Of a stretch of 64,000 nucleotides of DNA, positions 54,622 to 63,406 are shown in pieces. A model generated the notes under the pieces. The model was not told where the DNA came from, searched no databases, and was given only the letters and a program-made list of their open reading frames with translations. The DNA is from Idiomarina sp. A28L (GTDB lineage: Bacteria; Pseudomonadota; Gammaproteobacteria; Enterobacterales; Alteromonadaceae): positions 124,001-188,000 of the forward strand of contig NZ_AFPO01000012.1 of the NCBI RefSeq assembly GCF_000218785.1. The letters run 5' to 3'. The first letter of the stretch is position 1; each line of letters opens with the position of its first letter. The position numbers and the translations under genes are program-made.

Positions 54622-55212
54622 CTACTGGCACCCGTAGTCGTTTTTAAGTTTTTCAAAATGAGCTTTTTCTGAATCCGTTTTTGCCCCAGCTAAGCCCTGC
54701 TTAATAGCATCACAAACTGTTGATGTTCCACCTGCTCCGGCAGAGCCACGGTGCTCTCGAGAAGCTGATGCCGGCGGCGCCGTATCGGTGTTCATATCTT
54801 GTTGATCAAGTTCTTCCGGTAATTCATTCGTACCATCTATTCCAAAACCACCATTTACTAAGCCAACGCTACCAGCATTTACCATACGTTCTTGTGCTGA
54901 TTCATTAGCAGCCGATCTGCAGGCTTCGTAATTACCAACATTGGCTTCAATATTCGCGTTTAGCAGGGTAACTCGCTCTCCCCGCGTAAGCTCTTGATCA
55001 AAAAAGTTATCAAAAACTAAATGTGAACAATCTAGGTAAAACACTGAACTTACCGGTGCCATAGGCGCCGCGGCCACAGCATTTTCAGTTCTTGGCTTTT
55101 CTTCTTCGGCGTGCGCCGCTGAAAAAGTAGATAAAGCAACAAACAAGGCACCCAAAACAAACGCTGTAGTTGCCAGCGTGTTTTGCTTAACTTTCTGCTT
55201 TAATATTTTCAT
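54622..55212 (-). CDS. Periplasmic protein with paired cysteines, unknown function
   Basis: The 196-residue product has a long signal peptide (about residues 1-35, ending AHA). The mature part has four cysteines: in YLDCSHLVFD, NYEACRSAA, STVCDAIKQG and the C-terminal DYGCQ, probably two disulfides. Between them is a low-complexity Gly/Ala/Ser region. I recognise no family. It is the first gene of the vWA/MotA operon, 31 bases before the lipoprotein gene. Confidence 0.7.
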   Translation of the reverse strand: MKILKQKVKQNTLATTAFVLGALFVALSTFSAAHAEEEKPRTENAVAAAPMAPVSSVFYLDCSHLVFDNFFDQELTRGERVTLLNANIEANVGNYEACRSAANESAQERMVNAGSVGLVNGGFGIDGTNELPEELDQQDMNTDTAPPASASREHRGSAGAGGTSTVCDAIKQGLAGAKTDSEKAHFEKLKNDYGCQ

Positions 55213-55521
55213 ATCGATTCCGCCAATAACGTTCTATCATTCACACCGAAACATTCGCGTTCACCAAACCTACACTTTATATCCAAAATGAAGCTTTAGG
55301 CTAACTATTCTTAAGTTAACACTTTTTATAATAACTATACTATTAGGTATTGAAATTATAATAAGGTTCCATAAAGCAATTCATCTATCTTTTAATGTAG
55401 CCTAAACCACATGCGCCTGCGCTATTTTCTACTGCCGATTAGGCCTTAAAAGCTAGGCATGAAAAACGCGCCAAGAGGCGCGTTTTTCTTAATCTTTTGG
55501 CTTTCAACTGCAGGCTCTAAC
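55213..55521. other. Intergenic region upstream of the vWA/MotA operon
   Basis: The 309-base gap separates the suf operon end from the vWA/MotA operon start, both leftwards. It contains the suf terminator (55461-55488) and an AT-rich block (about 55310-55380) in which the operon promoter probably lies; several TATAAT-like words occur but no -35/-10 pair stands out. No ORF is evident. Confidence 0.5.
55461..55488. terminator. Terminator of the suf operon
   Basis: GAAAAACGCGCC and GGCGCGTTTTTC form a perfect 12-base-pair stem around a four-base loop, 34 bases after the sufE stop. The stem core is the same as in the terminator at 62132-62159. Confidence 0.88.
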
Positions 55522-55932
55522 TTAGGCCGCTTCTGCAGCTATCGCCTTAATTTTGCCTACGATTGCGCGCAAGCCATTACCGCGGGTAGGTGATAAGTGG
55601 TTTTCTAAATCAATCGCCTGAAAATAGCCATCTATATCAAATTCGGTAATATCTTTGGGCTGCTTGTTATTGTAAGCCGCCATTACTATGGCCAGTAAGC
55701 CACGAACAATCATGGCATCGCTATCAACACGGAAGGTAAGCGCACCATTATCTTGTTGCGCCAGCATCCAAACATCGCTCTGGCAGCCTTTCACTTTCAA
55801 TTCCGGCGCGCGTTCTTCTTCAGGTAATTTCGGCAATGCCTTACCAAGATCGATAATGTACTGATACCGTGATTCCCAATCATCAAGAAACTCGATATCT
55901 TCAATAATTTCGGTAGTGCTTGGTAAGTTCAT
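55522..55932 (-). CDS. sufE: Cysteine desulfuration protein SufE
   Basis: SufE accepts sulfane sulfur from SufS and passes it to the SufBCD scaffold. The 136-residue length is standard. The sulfur-accepting cysteine lies in LKVKGCQSDVWM (Cys50), and LSPTRGNGLRAIV is the family's C-terminal signature. It is the last gene of the suf operon, after sufT. Confidence 0.94.
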   Translation of the reverse strand: MNLPSTTEIIEDIEFLDDWESRYQYIIDLGKALPKLPEEERAPELKVKGCQSDVWMLAQQDNGALTFRVDSDAMIVRGLLAIVMAAYNNKQPKDITEFDIDGYFQAIDLENHLSPTRGNGLRAIVGKIKAIAAEAA

Positions 55933-55971
55933 GTAATTCTCACGTTCAGGATTAGCATTCTGCGCTAACGT

Positions 55972-56502
55972 TTAAAAAAACACGCCCGCTTCAAGTTGTG
56001 CTTCTTCGCTCATCATATCGCGCGACCAAGGTGGATCAAACACGAGATCAACCTTTACTTCTTTCACATGCGGCACCATACCTACACGGTATTCCACATC
56101 ACCTACTAATACAGGGCCCATGCCACAGCCCGGTGCGGTTAGTGTCATATCGATAGTAACAACGCCCTGCTCAGCATCAACCACTACTTTGTAAATCAAG
56201 CCAAGTGATACAAGATTAATAGGAATTTCAGGATCATAAACCGTTTCTAGAGCTTCCCAAACTTGCGCTTCAGAAACCTTGCCATCTTCCGGTTCAGGGA
56301 AATTCAATACAGTAGGTTTACGGCCAATGGCATCGGCATCGGTGCCATCAATTCGCAACATATTGCCGCCCCAAGTAACGGTGTAGTTGCCACCGAGATC
56401 TTGCGTAATGTTTACGAACTCTCCGGCAGGAATAATTTTCACTTCACCCGTAGGAACCCGCCGCGCTTTGCAATCGCGAGTTATAGATACAATCTTTTGC
56501 AT
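55972..56502 (-). CDS. sufT: Fe-S assembly protein SufT (DUF59/MIP18 domain)
   Basis: SufT helps maturation of iron-sulfur proteins, probably in cluster transfer. The longest frame begins at a TTG (56517), but ATG at 56502 with AAGGT just upstream is taken, giving 176 residues. The C-terminal MIP18/DUF59 domain (about 70-165) has TVYDPEIPINLVSLGLIY, the functional cysteine in LTAPGCGMGPVL, and LVFDPPWSRDMMS. The N-terminal 60 residues are the SufT-specific extension. Confidence 0.92.
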   Translation of the reverse strand: MQKIVSITRDCKARRVPTGEVKIIPAGEFVNITQDLGGNYTVTWGGNMLRIDGTDADAIGRKPTVLNFPEPEDGKVSEAQVWEALETVYDPEIPINLVSLGLIYKVVVDAEQGVVTIDMTLTAPGCGMGPVLVGDVEYRVGMVPHVKEVKVDLVFDPPWSRDMMSEEAQLEAGVFF

Positions 56503-56537
56503 ATTTACCTTAACCAATGCACCTTAACAAATGCGCT

Positions 56538-56894
56538 TTAACTCACGCTGAAGCTTTCGCCACAGCCGCAGGCATCAACAACATTTGGGTTATTGAATTT
56601 CAAGATGCCATTCACGCCCTCTTTCACATAATCCAGTTCAGTATTACGCAACATAGGAACAGCAGATTGAGCCACAGAAAGCTTCAATGTTTCATTAACC
56701 TCAATCACCACATCACCTTCTTCTGGTGAATCGGCAAAATCAATCACATAGGCGTAACCTGTGCAGCCACTAGGCTTGGTAGATAAGCGAATAATTTTAC
56801 CCGGCGTAGCCGCTAGCTTGGCCGCAAAGTGCTTCGCAGCACTTGGGGTTACGGTAATTACGCTAGTTTCTGGAACAAAAGTTTCAACCGACAT
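56538..56894 (-). CDS. sufA: A-type Fe-S carrier SufA/IscA-like
   Basis: The 118-residue protein has the HesB/IscA fold with the three conserved cysteines in SGCTGYAY and CGCGESF. A-type carriers receive clusters from SufBCD and deliver them to target proteins. It lies between sufS and sufT, not at the head of the operon as in E. coli. Confidence 0.93.
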   Translation of the reverse strand: MSVETFVPETSVITVTPSAAKHFAAKLAATPGKIIRLSTKPSGCTGYAYVIDFADSPEEGDVVIEVNETLKLSVAQSAVPMLRNTELDYVKEGVNGILKFNNPNVVDACGCGESFSVS

Positions 56895-56904
56895 AGCTAC
56901 TCCT

Positions 56905-58128
56905 TTAAGCCAGCATCGTTTGGGCTTTTTTCAACCCAACAAACAACTGCTCAACTTCTTCGAGTGTATTATAAATACTAAATGAAGCACGCGCAGTACC
57001 TGGCACACCAAGCCGTTCCATTAACGGCTGGGCACAGTGATCACCGGTACGAATGGCAATGCCTTGGCGATCGAGCAAAAAGCCTACATCTGCTGGGTGC
57101 GAGCCTTCGAGAATAAAGCTATACACACCAATTTTATCTTTGGCGTTGCCTATCAAACGCAGGCCTTCAATCTCAGCGCCAAGCTCAATAGCGCGCTCTA
57201 ATAATGCCTTTTCATGTGCTTGCACAGCTTGCATATCAAGTTGCTGGAACCAACGAACGGCCGCAGCCAAACCGATAACACCAGCAATGTTCGGCGTGCC
57301 CGCTTCTAAACGATTTGGCAATGCACCCCAAGTAGCATCTTGGTAGCTTACTGAAGCTATCATTTCACCACCGGTTAACCATACTGGCCAATCTTCTAGC
57401 ACCGCTTGTTTGCCCCAAAGCACGCCCACGCCGGTTGGCCCAAACAGTTTATGGCCAGAAAACACATAGAAATCGCAGCCAATAGCGCGAACATCCACAT
57501 TACCGTGAGCAATACCTTGAGCGCCATCAATAAGCACTAACGCTTTTGGCGCATGCGTGCGTACTTGCCGAATCAAATCAACAATCGGGTTCACGGTTCC
57601 CAGCGCATTCGAAACATGCGGCATGGCAACAAATACAGTGTTCTTGTTCAGCAACTCAGTAAAGGCTTCACGATCTAACGTGCCGTTATCATCAATAGGC
57701 GCCACGTGCAGCGTTGCACCACTATGTTTGCAGGCCTGCTGCCAGGTTACTAAATTCGCATGGTGTTCAAGCTCGGTAACCACCACTTGATCGCCAGCTT
57801 TTAAGCGCTGCGCCATACCTTTGCTAACAATATTAATGCCTTCGGTAGTGCCGCTTGTCCAAATCACTTCTTCACGGGCGTTGGCGTTAATAAAATTCGC
57901 CACCACAGTGCGCGAATCTTCATACAGCCGCGTAGCTTCATCACTTAAAAAGTGCGCACCACGATGCACGTTGGAATTGCTCTGGCTGTAATAATTCACC
58001 AAAGCATCAATTACCACTTGCGGCTTCTGCGTGGTAGCCGCGTTATCCAAATACACCAAAGGCTTGCCGTGAACTTCACGGCTTAAAATGGGGAACTCTT
58101 GGCGTAACGCTTGAACATCTAAGCTCAT
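56905..58128 (-). CDS. sufS: Cysteine desulfurase SufS
   Basis: SufS is a PLP enzyme that removes sulfur from L-cysteine for cluster assembly. The 407-residue protein is a group II desulfurase: the PLP lysine is in FSGHKLFGPTGVGVLWG, and the catalytic cysteine in RTGDHCAQPLM. YLDNAATTQKP is at the N-terminus. Its ATG overlaps the sufD stop (ATGA). Confidence 0.96.
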   Translation of the reverse strand: MSLDVQALRQEFPILSREVHGKPLVYLDNAATTQKPQVVIDALVNYYSQSNSNVHRGAHFLSDEATRLYEDSRTVVANFINANAREEVIWTSGTTEGINIVSKGMAQRLKAGDQVVVTELEHHANLVTWQQACKHSGATLHVAPIDDNGTLDREAFTELLNKNTVFVAMPHVSNALGTVNPIVDLIRQVRTHAPKALVLIDGAQGIAHGNVDVRAIGCDFYVFSGHKLFGPTGVGVLWGKQAVLEDWPVWLTGGEMIASVSYQDATWGALPNRLEAGTPNIAGVIGLAAAVRWFQQLDMQAVQAHEKALLERAIELGAEIEGLRLIGNAKDKIGVYSFILEGSHPADVGFLLDRQGIAIRTGDHCAQPLMERLGVPGTARASFSIYNTLEEVEQLFVGLKKAQTMLA

Positions 58129-59393
58129 TTTGTCTCCATGGCACTGAATCGCTCACGTAACAGCGGTTGCAGCCATGTAGATAAAGCTTTGTTTGGCATT
58201 TGGTTAACAAGTTCCTGCACAAAACCAAAGTTCAACATCACTAATGCTTGGCTGCGCGGAATGCCGCGAGTTTGCAAGTAATACAGTTCTTCTTCGGCAA
58301 TTTCCGCCACGGTTGCACCGTGTGCGCATTGCACATCATCAGCATAAATCTCGAGTTCAGGCTTAGTGTTAATTTGCCCACCACGAGATAACAACAAGTT
58401 GCGATTATTCAATTCAGCCAAGGTTTTTTGCGCATCACGGTGAATATGAATACGGCCATTAAATATAGCTTTGGCTTTATCGCCCACAATACCACGGGCA
58501 TTTTCTTCGCTGGTGCCATTTGGCTTCGCGTGCTCAATGGTAGTGTGTAAATCAAAGTGTTCTTTTGGTGCCAGCAAATAAATGCAGTTCATTTTCGCGA
58601 ACGCATGCTCAGCAGCATGAATCACATCAGTATCAATACGGGTAAGGCGGCTACCATAGCCCACAATTGTGCTATTTAAGCGCGAGTGTTCACCCAATTT
58701 AAAATGGCTACCACCCATGTGAATCGCTTCTTGCCCATGCATCGCAAAGCGATAATGTTCAAGCTTGGTTTCACTGCCAAGCACATATTCAGCATACGCT
58801 GTGTTCATGCTATGGCCGTTGCCCGCGCCGTGCTCAATAACGGTAACCTTCGCGTTATCGCCTACGTTCACTAATACCCGGTGATGCGATTCAACACCAT
58901 CAGTAACAAAGTTTACAATACGAATTGGCTGTTCAATTTCAGCACCAGCGGCAACATCGATCACCACGCCTTGCTCAGCTAATACATCGTTCACCAAGCC
59001 GAATAAATGGTGAGTAGGCTTTGCTTGGTTAAATATTTTACTAATACGCGCTTGCTGATCGGCATTCACGCCGTGCAATGAAGTAACAGTTACCCCTTCA
59101 GGCAAAATTAACTTGCTAAAATCAGTAACCGGCTGGGCATCAACAAATACCAAATCTAAGCTATTTAAGCCTTCAATAGCCGGTGCTTCGGCATTTACAG
59201 TACTTTGGGCGCTATTCGCTTGAGCGAGTTCTAATTCCGCCACTTCATGCAGCGATGTATACCGCCACGCTTCAGTGCGGCGCGTAGGCCAGGCTTGCTC
59301 ACGCAGAGTTGCTAGTGCAGTTTGCCGAACAGGGCTCAGCCAATCGTTAACCGTGCTGGCACGATCAAGAACGTTTGCTAACCACTGGCTCAT
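58125..59393 (-). CDS. sufD: Fe-S cluster scaffold subunit SufD
   Basis: SufD pairs with SufB to form the scaffold on which clusters are built, with SufC as ATPase. The 422-residue product has the right-handed beta-helix core and the conserved C-terminal end NTKPELEIYADDVQCAHGAT and ARGIPRSQA-like TRGIPRSQALVML. The ATG overlaps the sufC stop. Confidence 0.95.
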   Translation of the reverse strand: MSQWLANVLDRASTVNDWLSPVRQTALATLREQAWPTRRTEAWRYTSLHEVAELELAQANSAQSTVNAEAPAIEGLNSLDLVFVDAQPVTDFSKLILPEGVTVTSLHGVNADQQARISKIFNQAKPTHHLFGLVNDVLAEQGVVIDVAAGAEIEQPIRIVNFVTDGVESHHRVLVNVGDNAKVTVIEHGAGNGHSMNTAYAEYVLGSETKLEHYRFAMHGQEAIHMGGSHFKLGEHSRLNSTIVGYGSRLTRIDTDVIHAAEHAFAKMNCIYLLAPKEHFDLHTTIEHAKPNGTSEENARGIVGDKAKAIFNGRIHIHRDAQKTLAELNNRNLLLSRGGQINTKPELEIYADDVQCAHGATVAEIAEEELYYLQTRGIPRSQALVMLNFGFVQELVNQMPNKALSTWLQPLLRERFSAMETK

Positions 59394-60148
59394 GCACTTG
59401 CCTCCTCATGGCCTTCAAGCCACGCATAACCAGAAGCTTCCACTTCTTTCGCAAGCTCCGGGCCGCCACTTTTCACAATTTTGCCATCGGCAAGAATGTG
59501 AACATAATCAGGCTGAATATAATCAAGCAAGCGTTGATAATGGGTTACAACAATAAAGCTGCGTTTGCCATCGCGTTGGCTATTCACGCCATCTGCCACT
59601 ACTTTGAGCGCATCGATATCAAGGCCAGAATCAGATTCATCAAGAATACAAAGCTTCGGCTGTAACAAAATCATCTGCATAATTTCGTTACGTTTTTTCT
59701 CACCACCAGAAAAGCCTTCGTTCACGCCACGCTTCAAGAATTCGAGTGGTAAATTTACCTGTTTACAAGCCGCTTTCGCTGTTTTCAAGAACTCAGCAGC
59801 CGTTAACGGCTCTTCACCACGTTCTTTCCGTGCTGCATTTACGCTCTCTTTCATGAATTCCATGTTGCTTACGCCAGGAATTTCTACCGGATACTGGAAC
59901 GCCAAGAAGATACCGGCACGTGCACGCTCATCTACTTCCATATCCAATAAATTTTGGTTCTCAAATTCAACTGTTCCGCCTTGCACTTCGTAATCTTCAC
60001 GGCCTGATAGCACATAACCTAGGGTACTTTTACCGGCACCGTTGGGGCCCATGATCGCATGTACTTCACCCGGGTTGATAGTGAGATTAAGCCCTTTAAG
60101 AATGGTTGTCTCTTCAACGCTGGCCTGCAAATCTTTAATGGTTAACAT
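59390..60148 (-). CDS. sufC: SufC ATPase of the SufBCD complex
   Basis: SufC is the ABC-type ATPase that drives conformational change in SufBD. Motifs are Walker A GPNGAGKST, signature FSGGEKKRNE and Walker B LCILDESDSGLD. Two adjacent ATGs follow the sufB stop (60151 and 60148); the second is taken because GGGG lies six bases before it and MLTIKDL is the usual start. Confidence 0.95.
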   Translation of the reverse strand: MLTIKDLQASVEETTILKGLNLTINPGEVHAIMGPNGAGKSTLGYVLSGREDYEVQGGTVEFENQNLLDMEVDERARAGIFLAFQYPVEIPGVSNMEFMKESVNAARKERGEEPLTAAEFLKTAKAACKQVNLPLEFLKRGVNEGFSGGEKKRNEIMQMILLQPKLCILDESDSGLDIDALKVVADGVNSQRDGKRSFIVVTHYQRLLDYIQPDYVHILADGKIVKSGGPELAKEVEASGYAWLEGHEEASA

Positions 60149-60151
60149 CAT

Positions 60152-61588
60152 TTACCCCACTGAACCTTCAAGACTAATTTCAAGTAATTTGCCCGCTTCT
60201 ACTGCGAACTCCATCGGTAATTCTTTAAATACTTCTTTACAGAACCCATTCACAATCATCGATACCGCTTTTTCAGTATCTAAGCCACGTTGTTGGCAAA
60301 GGAACAGCTGATCATCACTTACTTTCGAAGTGGTAGCCTCGTGCTCAACAATGGCGGAAGGGTTCGAGCTTTCAATATATGGGAACGTGTGTGCTGCTGA
60401 TTTATCACCGATCAACAACGAATCACACTCGGTAAAGTTACGTGCGCCATCAGCTTTCGGGCCCATTTTCACCAAACCACGGTAAGCATTACTGCTGTTA
60501 CCCGCAGAAATACCTTTCGAAATAATCGTCGATTTTGTGTTTTTACCTAGGTGAATCATTTTCGTGCCGGTATCGGCTTGCTGGCGGCCACGAGTTAGAG
60601 CAACTGAGTAGAATTCACCTACGCTGTTATCACCGCGCAAAATACAGCTTGGATATTTCCAAGTAATCGCCGAACCGGTTTCAACCTGAGTCCACGAAAT
60701 TTTTGCGTTGGTTTCACAAATACCACGCTTGGTAACAAAGTTATAAATACCGCCTTTACCGTTCTCATCGCCCGGATACCAATTTTGCACCGTGCTATAT
60801 TTGATTTCGGCGTTATCCTGCGCTACCAACTCAACCACTGCAGCATGTAGCTGGTTTTCATCACGCTGCGGCGCAGTACACCCTTCAAGGTAACTTACGT
60901 GGCTGCCTTCCTCGGCAATAATCAAGGTACGTTCAAACTGGCCAGTATTTAATTCGTTAATACGGAAATAGGTAGAAAGCTCCATTGGGCACCGCACGCC
61001 CTTCGGAATATAAACGAATGAACCATCGGTAAACACAGCGCTGTTTAGCGCGGCGAAGAAGTTATCGCTACGCGGCACCACGCTACCGATATATTTCTTA
61101 ACTAAATCAGGATATTTTTTAATGGCTTCAGAAATAGGGCAGAAAATAACGCCCGCTTCTTCAAGTTTAGCTCTAAACGTGGTTACCACTGATACTGAAT
61201 CGAATACAGCATCTACCGCAACGCCCGCCAACATTTCCTGCTCATGCAGTGGAATGCCTAGTTTTTCATAGGTACGCAGTAACTCAGGATCAACTTCGGC
61301 CAGCGATTGTGGCTTATCTTTCATGCTTTTGGGTGCTGAATAGTAAGAGATTGATTGGTAATCAACCTTCTCATAACCCAAGTGCGCCCAATCTGGCTCT
61401 TTCATTTTCTGCCATGAACGAAACGCCTGCAAACGCCAATCAAGCATCCACTCTGGTTCTTCTTTCATCGCAGAAATACGGCGAATAACAGATTCATCCA
61501 AACCGATGGGGAAAGTATCTGATTCAATCTCAGAAACGAAGCCAGCATCGTATTTACGCGCTAGGGCTTTATCGATTTGTTCACTCAT
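60152..61588 (-). CDS. sufB: Fe-S cluster scaffold subunit SufB
   Basis: SufB is the main scaffold of the SUF pathway, in which clusters form at the SufB-SufD interface. The 478-residue length is typical. Conserved segments include [41 protein letters not shown] and [18 protein letters not shown]. It is the first gene of the sufBCDSATE operon. Confidence 0.96.
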   Translation of the reverse strand: MSEQIDKALARKYDAGFVSEIESDTFPIGLDESVIRRISAMKEEPEWMLDWRLQAFRSWQKMKEPDWAHLGYEKVDYQSISYYSAPKSMKDKPQSLAEVDPELLRTYEKLGIPLHEQEMLAGVAVDAVFDSVSVVTTFRAKLEEAGVIFCPISEAIKKYPDLVKKYIGSVVPRSDNFFAALNSAVFTDGSFVYIPKGVRCPMELSTYFRINELNTGQFERTLIIAEEGSHVSYLEGCTAPQRDENQLHAAVVELVAQDNAEIKYSTVQNWYPGDENGKGGIYNFVTKRGICETNAKISWTQVETGSAITWKYPSCILRGDNSVGEFYSVALTRGRQQADTGTKMIHLGKNTKSTIISKGISAGNSSNAYRGLVKMGPKADGARNFTECDSLLIGDKSAAHTFPYIESSNPSAIVEHEATTSKVSDDQLFLCQQRGLDTEKAVSMIVNGFCKEVFKELPMEFAVEAGKLLEISLEGSVG

Positions 61589-61639
61589 CCTGTTACCTCT
61601 TGTTCAGACCATGTTGTTCAAACCATCTAGAATACCGCA

Positions 61640-61668
61640 ATTATACATTTCCCGACTAAATCACTCAA
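61640..61668 (-). promoter_or_regulatory. Sigma70 promoter of the suf operon
   Basis: On the minus strand, TTGAGT (61668-61663) and TATAAT (61645-61640) are separated by exactly 17 bases, 52 bases before the sufB start codon. The -10 is perfect and the -35 matches at four of six positions. Confidence 0.75.
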
Positions 61669-61672
61669 GTAT
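61648..61672. promoter_or_regulatory. IscR type-I-like operator over the suf promoter
   Basis: The 25-base site agrees at 22 positions with the IscR type I consensus as I remember it (ATASYYGACTRWWWYAGTCRRSTAT). Its core is CCCGACTAAATCACTC. It covers the -35 and spacer of the sufB promoter, so cluster-loaded IscR would repress the operon and cluster shortage would release it. iscR itself is not in the window. Confidence 0.65.
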
Positions 61673-61786
61673 TAAGGGCAAAACAGTGCAAACAAAAAGC
61701 ACGCGGGAAGGTGCTTTTGATAGACAGCTTGTAACCTAGCCGAAATAGAGCTACTTTTTGATCAATTAGCGAGGAGGGTTCAAATT

Positions 61787-62104
61787 ATGCTTAGCGCCAT
61801 GCCAGATAAATTTTCGAGTTTTAAAGAGTTTTACCCTTATTACTTAAAAGAACATAAAAACCGTACAAGCCGGCGTTTACATGTAGTTGGCAGCCTATTG
61901 GTATTGGCAATTATCGCAACAGCTATTATCACGGGTTCCTGGATGTTGTTGTGGTTGGTGCCATTCGTAGGATATGGATTTGCTTGGGTAGGGCATTTTT
62001 TCTTTGAAAAGAATAAGCCAGCTACTTTTAAACACCCGCTTTACAGCCTAATGGGCGATTGGGTAATGCTAAAAGATGTGCTTACCGGCAGGCTTCCCTG
62101 GTAA
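61787..62104 (+). CDS. DUF962/Mpo1-like membrane protein
   Basis: The 105-residue protein has two predicted membrane helices (about residues 35-53 and 54-73) and the DUF962 signatures YLKEHKNRTSRRLHVVG and VGHFFFEKNKPATFKHP, with conserved histidines. The yeast homologue Mpo1 is an Fe2+-dependent fatty-acid alpha-dioxygenase; bacterial members have not been clearly assigned, so this activity is only possible. A GGAGG site precedes the ATG. Confidence 0.88.
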   Translation: MLSAMPDKFSSFKEFYPYYLKEHKNRTSRRLHVVGSLLVLAIIATAIITGSWMLLWLVPFVGYGFAWVGHFFFEKNKPATFKHPLYSLMGDWVMLKDVLTGRLPW

Positions 62105-62131
62105 TAAAAATAAATATTAATTTTAGGCATA

Positions 62132-62159
62132 AAAAAACGCGCCCGAAGGCGCGTTTTTT
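62132..62159. terminator. Bidirectional terminator
   Basis: AAAAAACGCGCC and GGCGCGTTTTTT form a perfect 12-base-pair stem with a CGAA tetraloop between the convergent DUF962 and cold-shock genes. Confidence 0.9.
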
Positions 62160-62173
62160 ATGAGCTATGTAAA

Positions 62174-62383
62174 TTACACAGCTACGATATTTTCTGCTTG
62201 AGGACCTTTAGGGCCCTGAGTAACAGTAAATTCTACAGTTTGACCTTCAGTCAAAGTTTTAAAACCGCTACTAACGATTGCACTAAAGTGAGCGAACACA
62301 TCAGCGCCGCCTTGTTGTTCTAGAAAACCAAAACCTTTAGCTTCGTTAAACCATTTAACAGTACCAGTTACAGTATTAGACAT
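62174..62383 (-). CDS. Cold-shock protein, CspA family
   Basis: The 69-residue protein is a single cold-shock domain with RNP1 KGFGFLEQ and RNP2 DVFAHFSAI, binding single-stranded RNA and DNA. The frame runs upstream to 62455, but ATG at 62383 ([13 protein letters not shown]) with AGGA eight bases before it is the correct start. The leader region of about 235 bases to frdD is AT-rich and probably holds a long 5' UTR, common for csp genes; TTGACT near 62575-62580 may be its -35, but no good -10 pairs with it. Confidence 0.94.
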   Translation of the reverse strand: MSNTVTGTVKWFNEAKGFGFLEQQGGADVFAHFSAIVSSGFKTLTEGQTVEFTVTQGPKGPQAENIVAV

Positions 62384-62618
62384 AATTAACATCCTGAAAT
62401 TTATAAAATAAAAGTGCCCTTTCGAGGCGATAATTCGGAGAGAAAATAAAAACAAAAATTAAATACTACAGGACGGAGGTAATTACGAATAATACGGCAA
62501 CGCAGTGAAGATCTAAATAATATTTACTATCCAACGCCGGCTAGGTTACTCCTATCTGAGTGAGAGTCAACGTTTGTTTCGAAAAGAATTAAATATATGT
62601 TTTCTTTTATTTTTTTTA

Positions 62619-62990
62619 TTAGCGCAACAAATACCATGCAGCTAGGGTTGTAGCCGATAATGTAGCGGCTAAACCATAACAAATAATTATGCTTACAAGG
62701 CCACCACCGAGCTTTACATCGTGTAAACCATGCCGAATTCTGTGCGCAGCATGAAATGCGGGCAGGCAAATAACCGCGCCCGTAAACATTAAGCCCCAAA
62801 TACTCGCGTAGTAACCCCGCACTTGCTGATAACTAATATCGATAATACCAAGGGGTGCCATAATTCCGAATATCAGAACCACAGCGGGTATAAACACAGC
62901 AAAACATACACCCCCGGCGCTGAATAAGCCCCACCATAGCGGTTCTAAATGCAGGCCTTGCCAGCGGCTGCCAGTTTTATTTGCATTCAT
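62619..62990 (-). CDS. frdD: Fumarate reductase membrane anchor FrdD
   Basis: FrdD is one of two membrane anchors holding the quinol:fumarate reductase to the inner membrane and shaping the quinone site. The frame opens at 63086, but the ATG at 62990 overlaps the frdC stop (ATGA) and gives the standard 123 residues with three helices. FHAAHRIRHGLHDVKL is the family signature. Confidence 0.92.
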   Translation of the reverse strand: MNANKTGSRWQGLHLEPLWWGLFSAGGVCFAVFIPAVVLIFGIMAPLGIIDISYQQVRGYYASIWGLMFTGAVICLPAFHAAHRIRHGLHDVKLGGGLVSIIICYGLAATLSATTLAAWYLLR

Positions 62991-63406
62991 ACACCACCTC
63001 CCGGGCCTGCCACTATGCCGTGAGCAGCCCCCGAAAAAACGAACAACCATAAAAATACAGTGATTACCGCAACCACCGCGAGCCATTGGCCCACCACCAT
63101 TATCGCTGGGGGCACAAGCTTAGTACCCACGCGAATCGGCATTACCCGCGGAAATAATTTAAAAAAGGTAAAGGCATGATAAAGGGCGGCGATAAGCGCC
63201 ACTGTGTGTATCGCTACAACCCAAGGGTTAGCCATAAACCGCTGCCAGCTCGCAAACTGCTCAACGCTTTGCAATGCAAAAGCGCCAGCGCTAAGTGAGC
63301 ATAGTAAGAAGACCAATGGCAACACCGTGCCTTCGCGAAGCATATACAACATAAAAAACCGATGCTTAAGCCACCATGTGCGCGTTAATGTTGGTTTATA
63401 GCTCAT
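62987..63406 (-). CDS. frdC: Fumarate reductase membrane anchor FrdC
   Basis: The 139-residue FrdC has three membrane helices and the characteristic start [26 protein letters not shown] with the quinone-site Glu. It overlaps frdB by 11 bases and frdD by four, so the operon frdABCD order is kept. It works in anaerobic respiration with fumarate. Confidence 0.94.
   Translation of the reverse strand: MSYKPTLTRTWWLKHRFFMLYMLREGTVLPLVFLLCSLSAGAFALQSVEQFASWQRFMANPWVVAIHTVALIAALYHAFTFFKLFPRVMPIRVGTKLVPPAIMVVGQWLAVVAVITVFLWLFVFSGAAHGIVAGPGGGV

Noticed and set aside
46793-55212. Zorya-type antiphage defence
   Set aside because: A MotA-like gene is present, but there is no OmpA-domain ZorB, no ZorC and no SNF2-type helicase or nuclease; the partners are vWA, PEGA and SUMF1 proteins.
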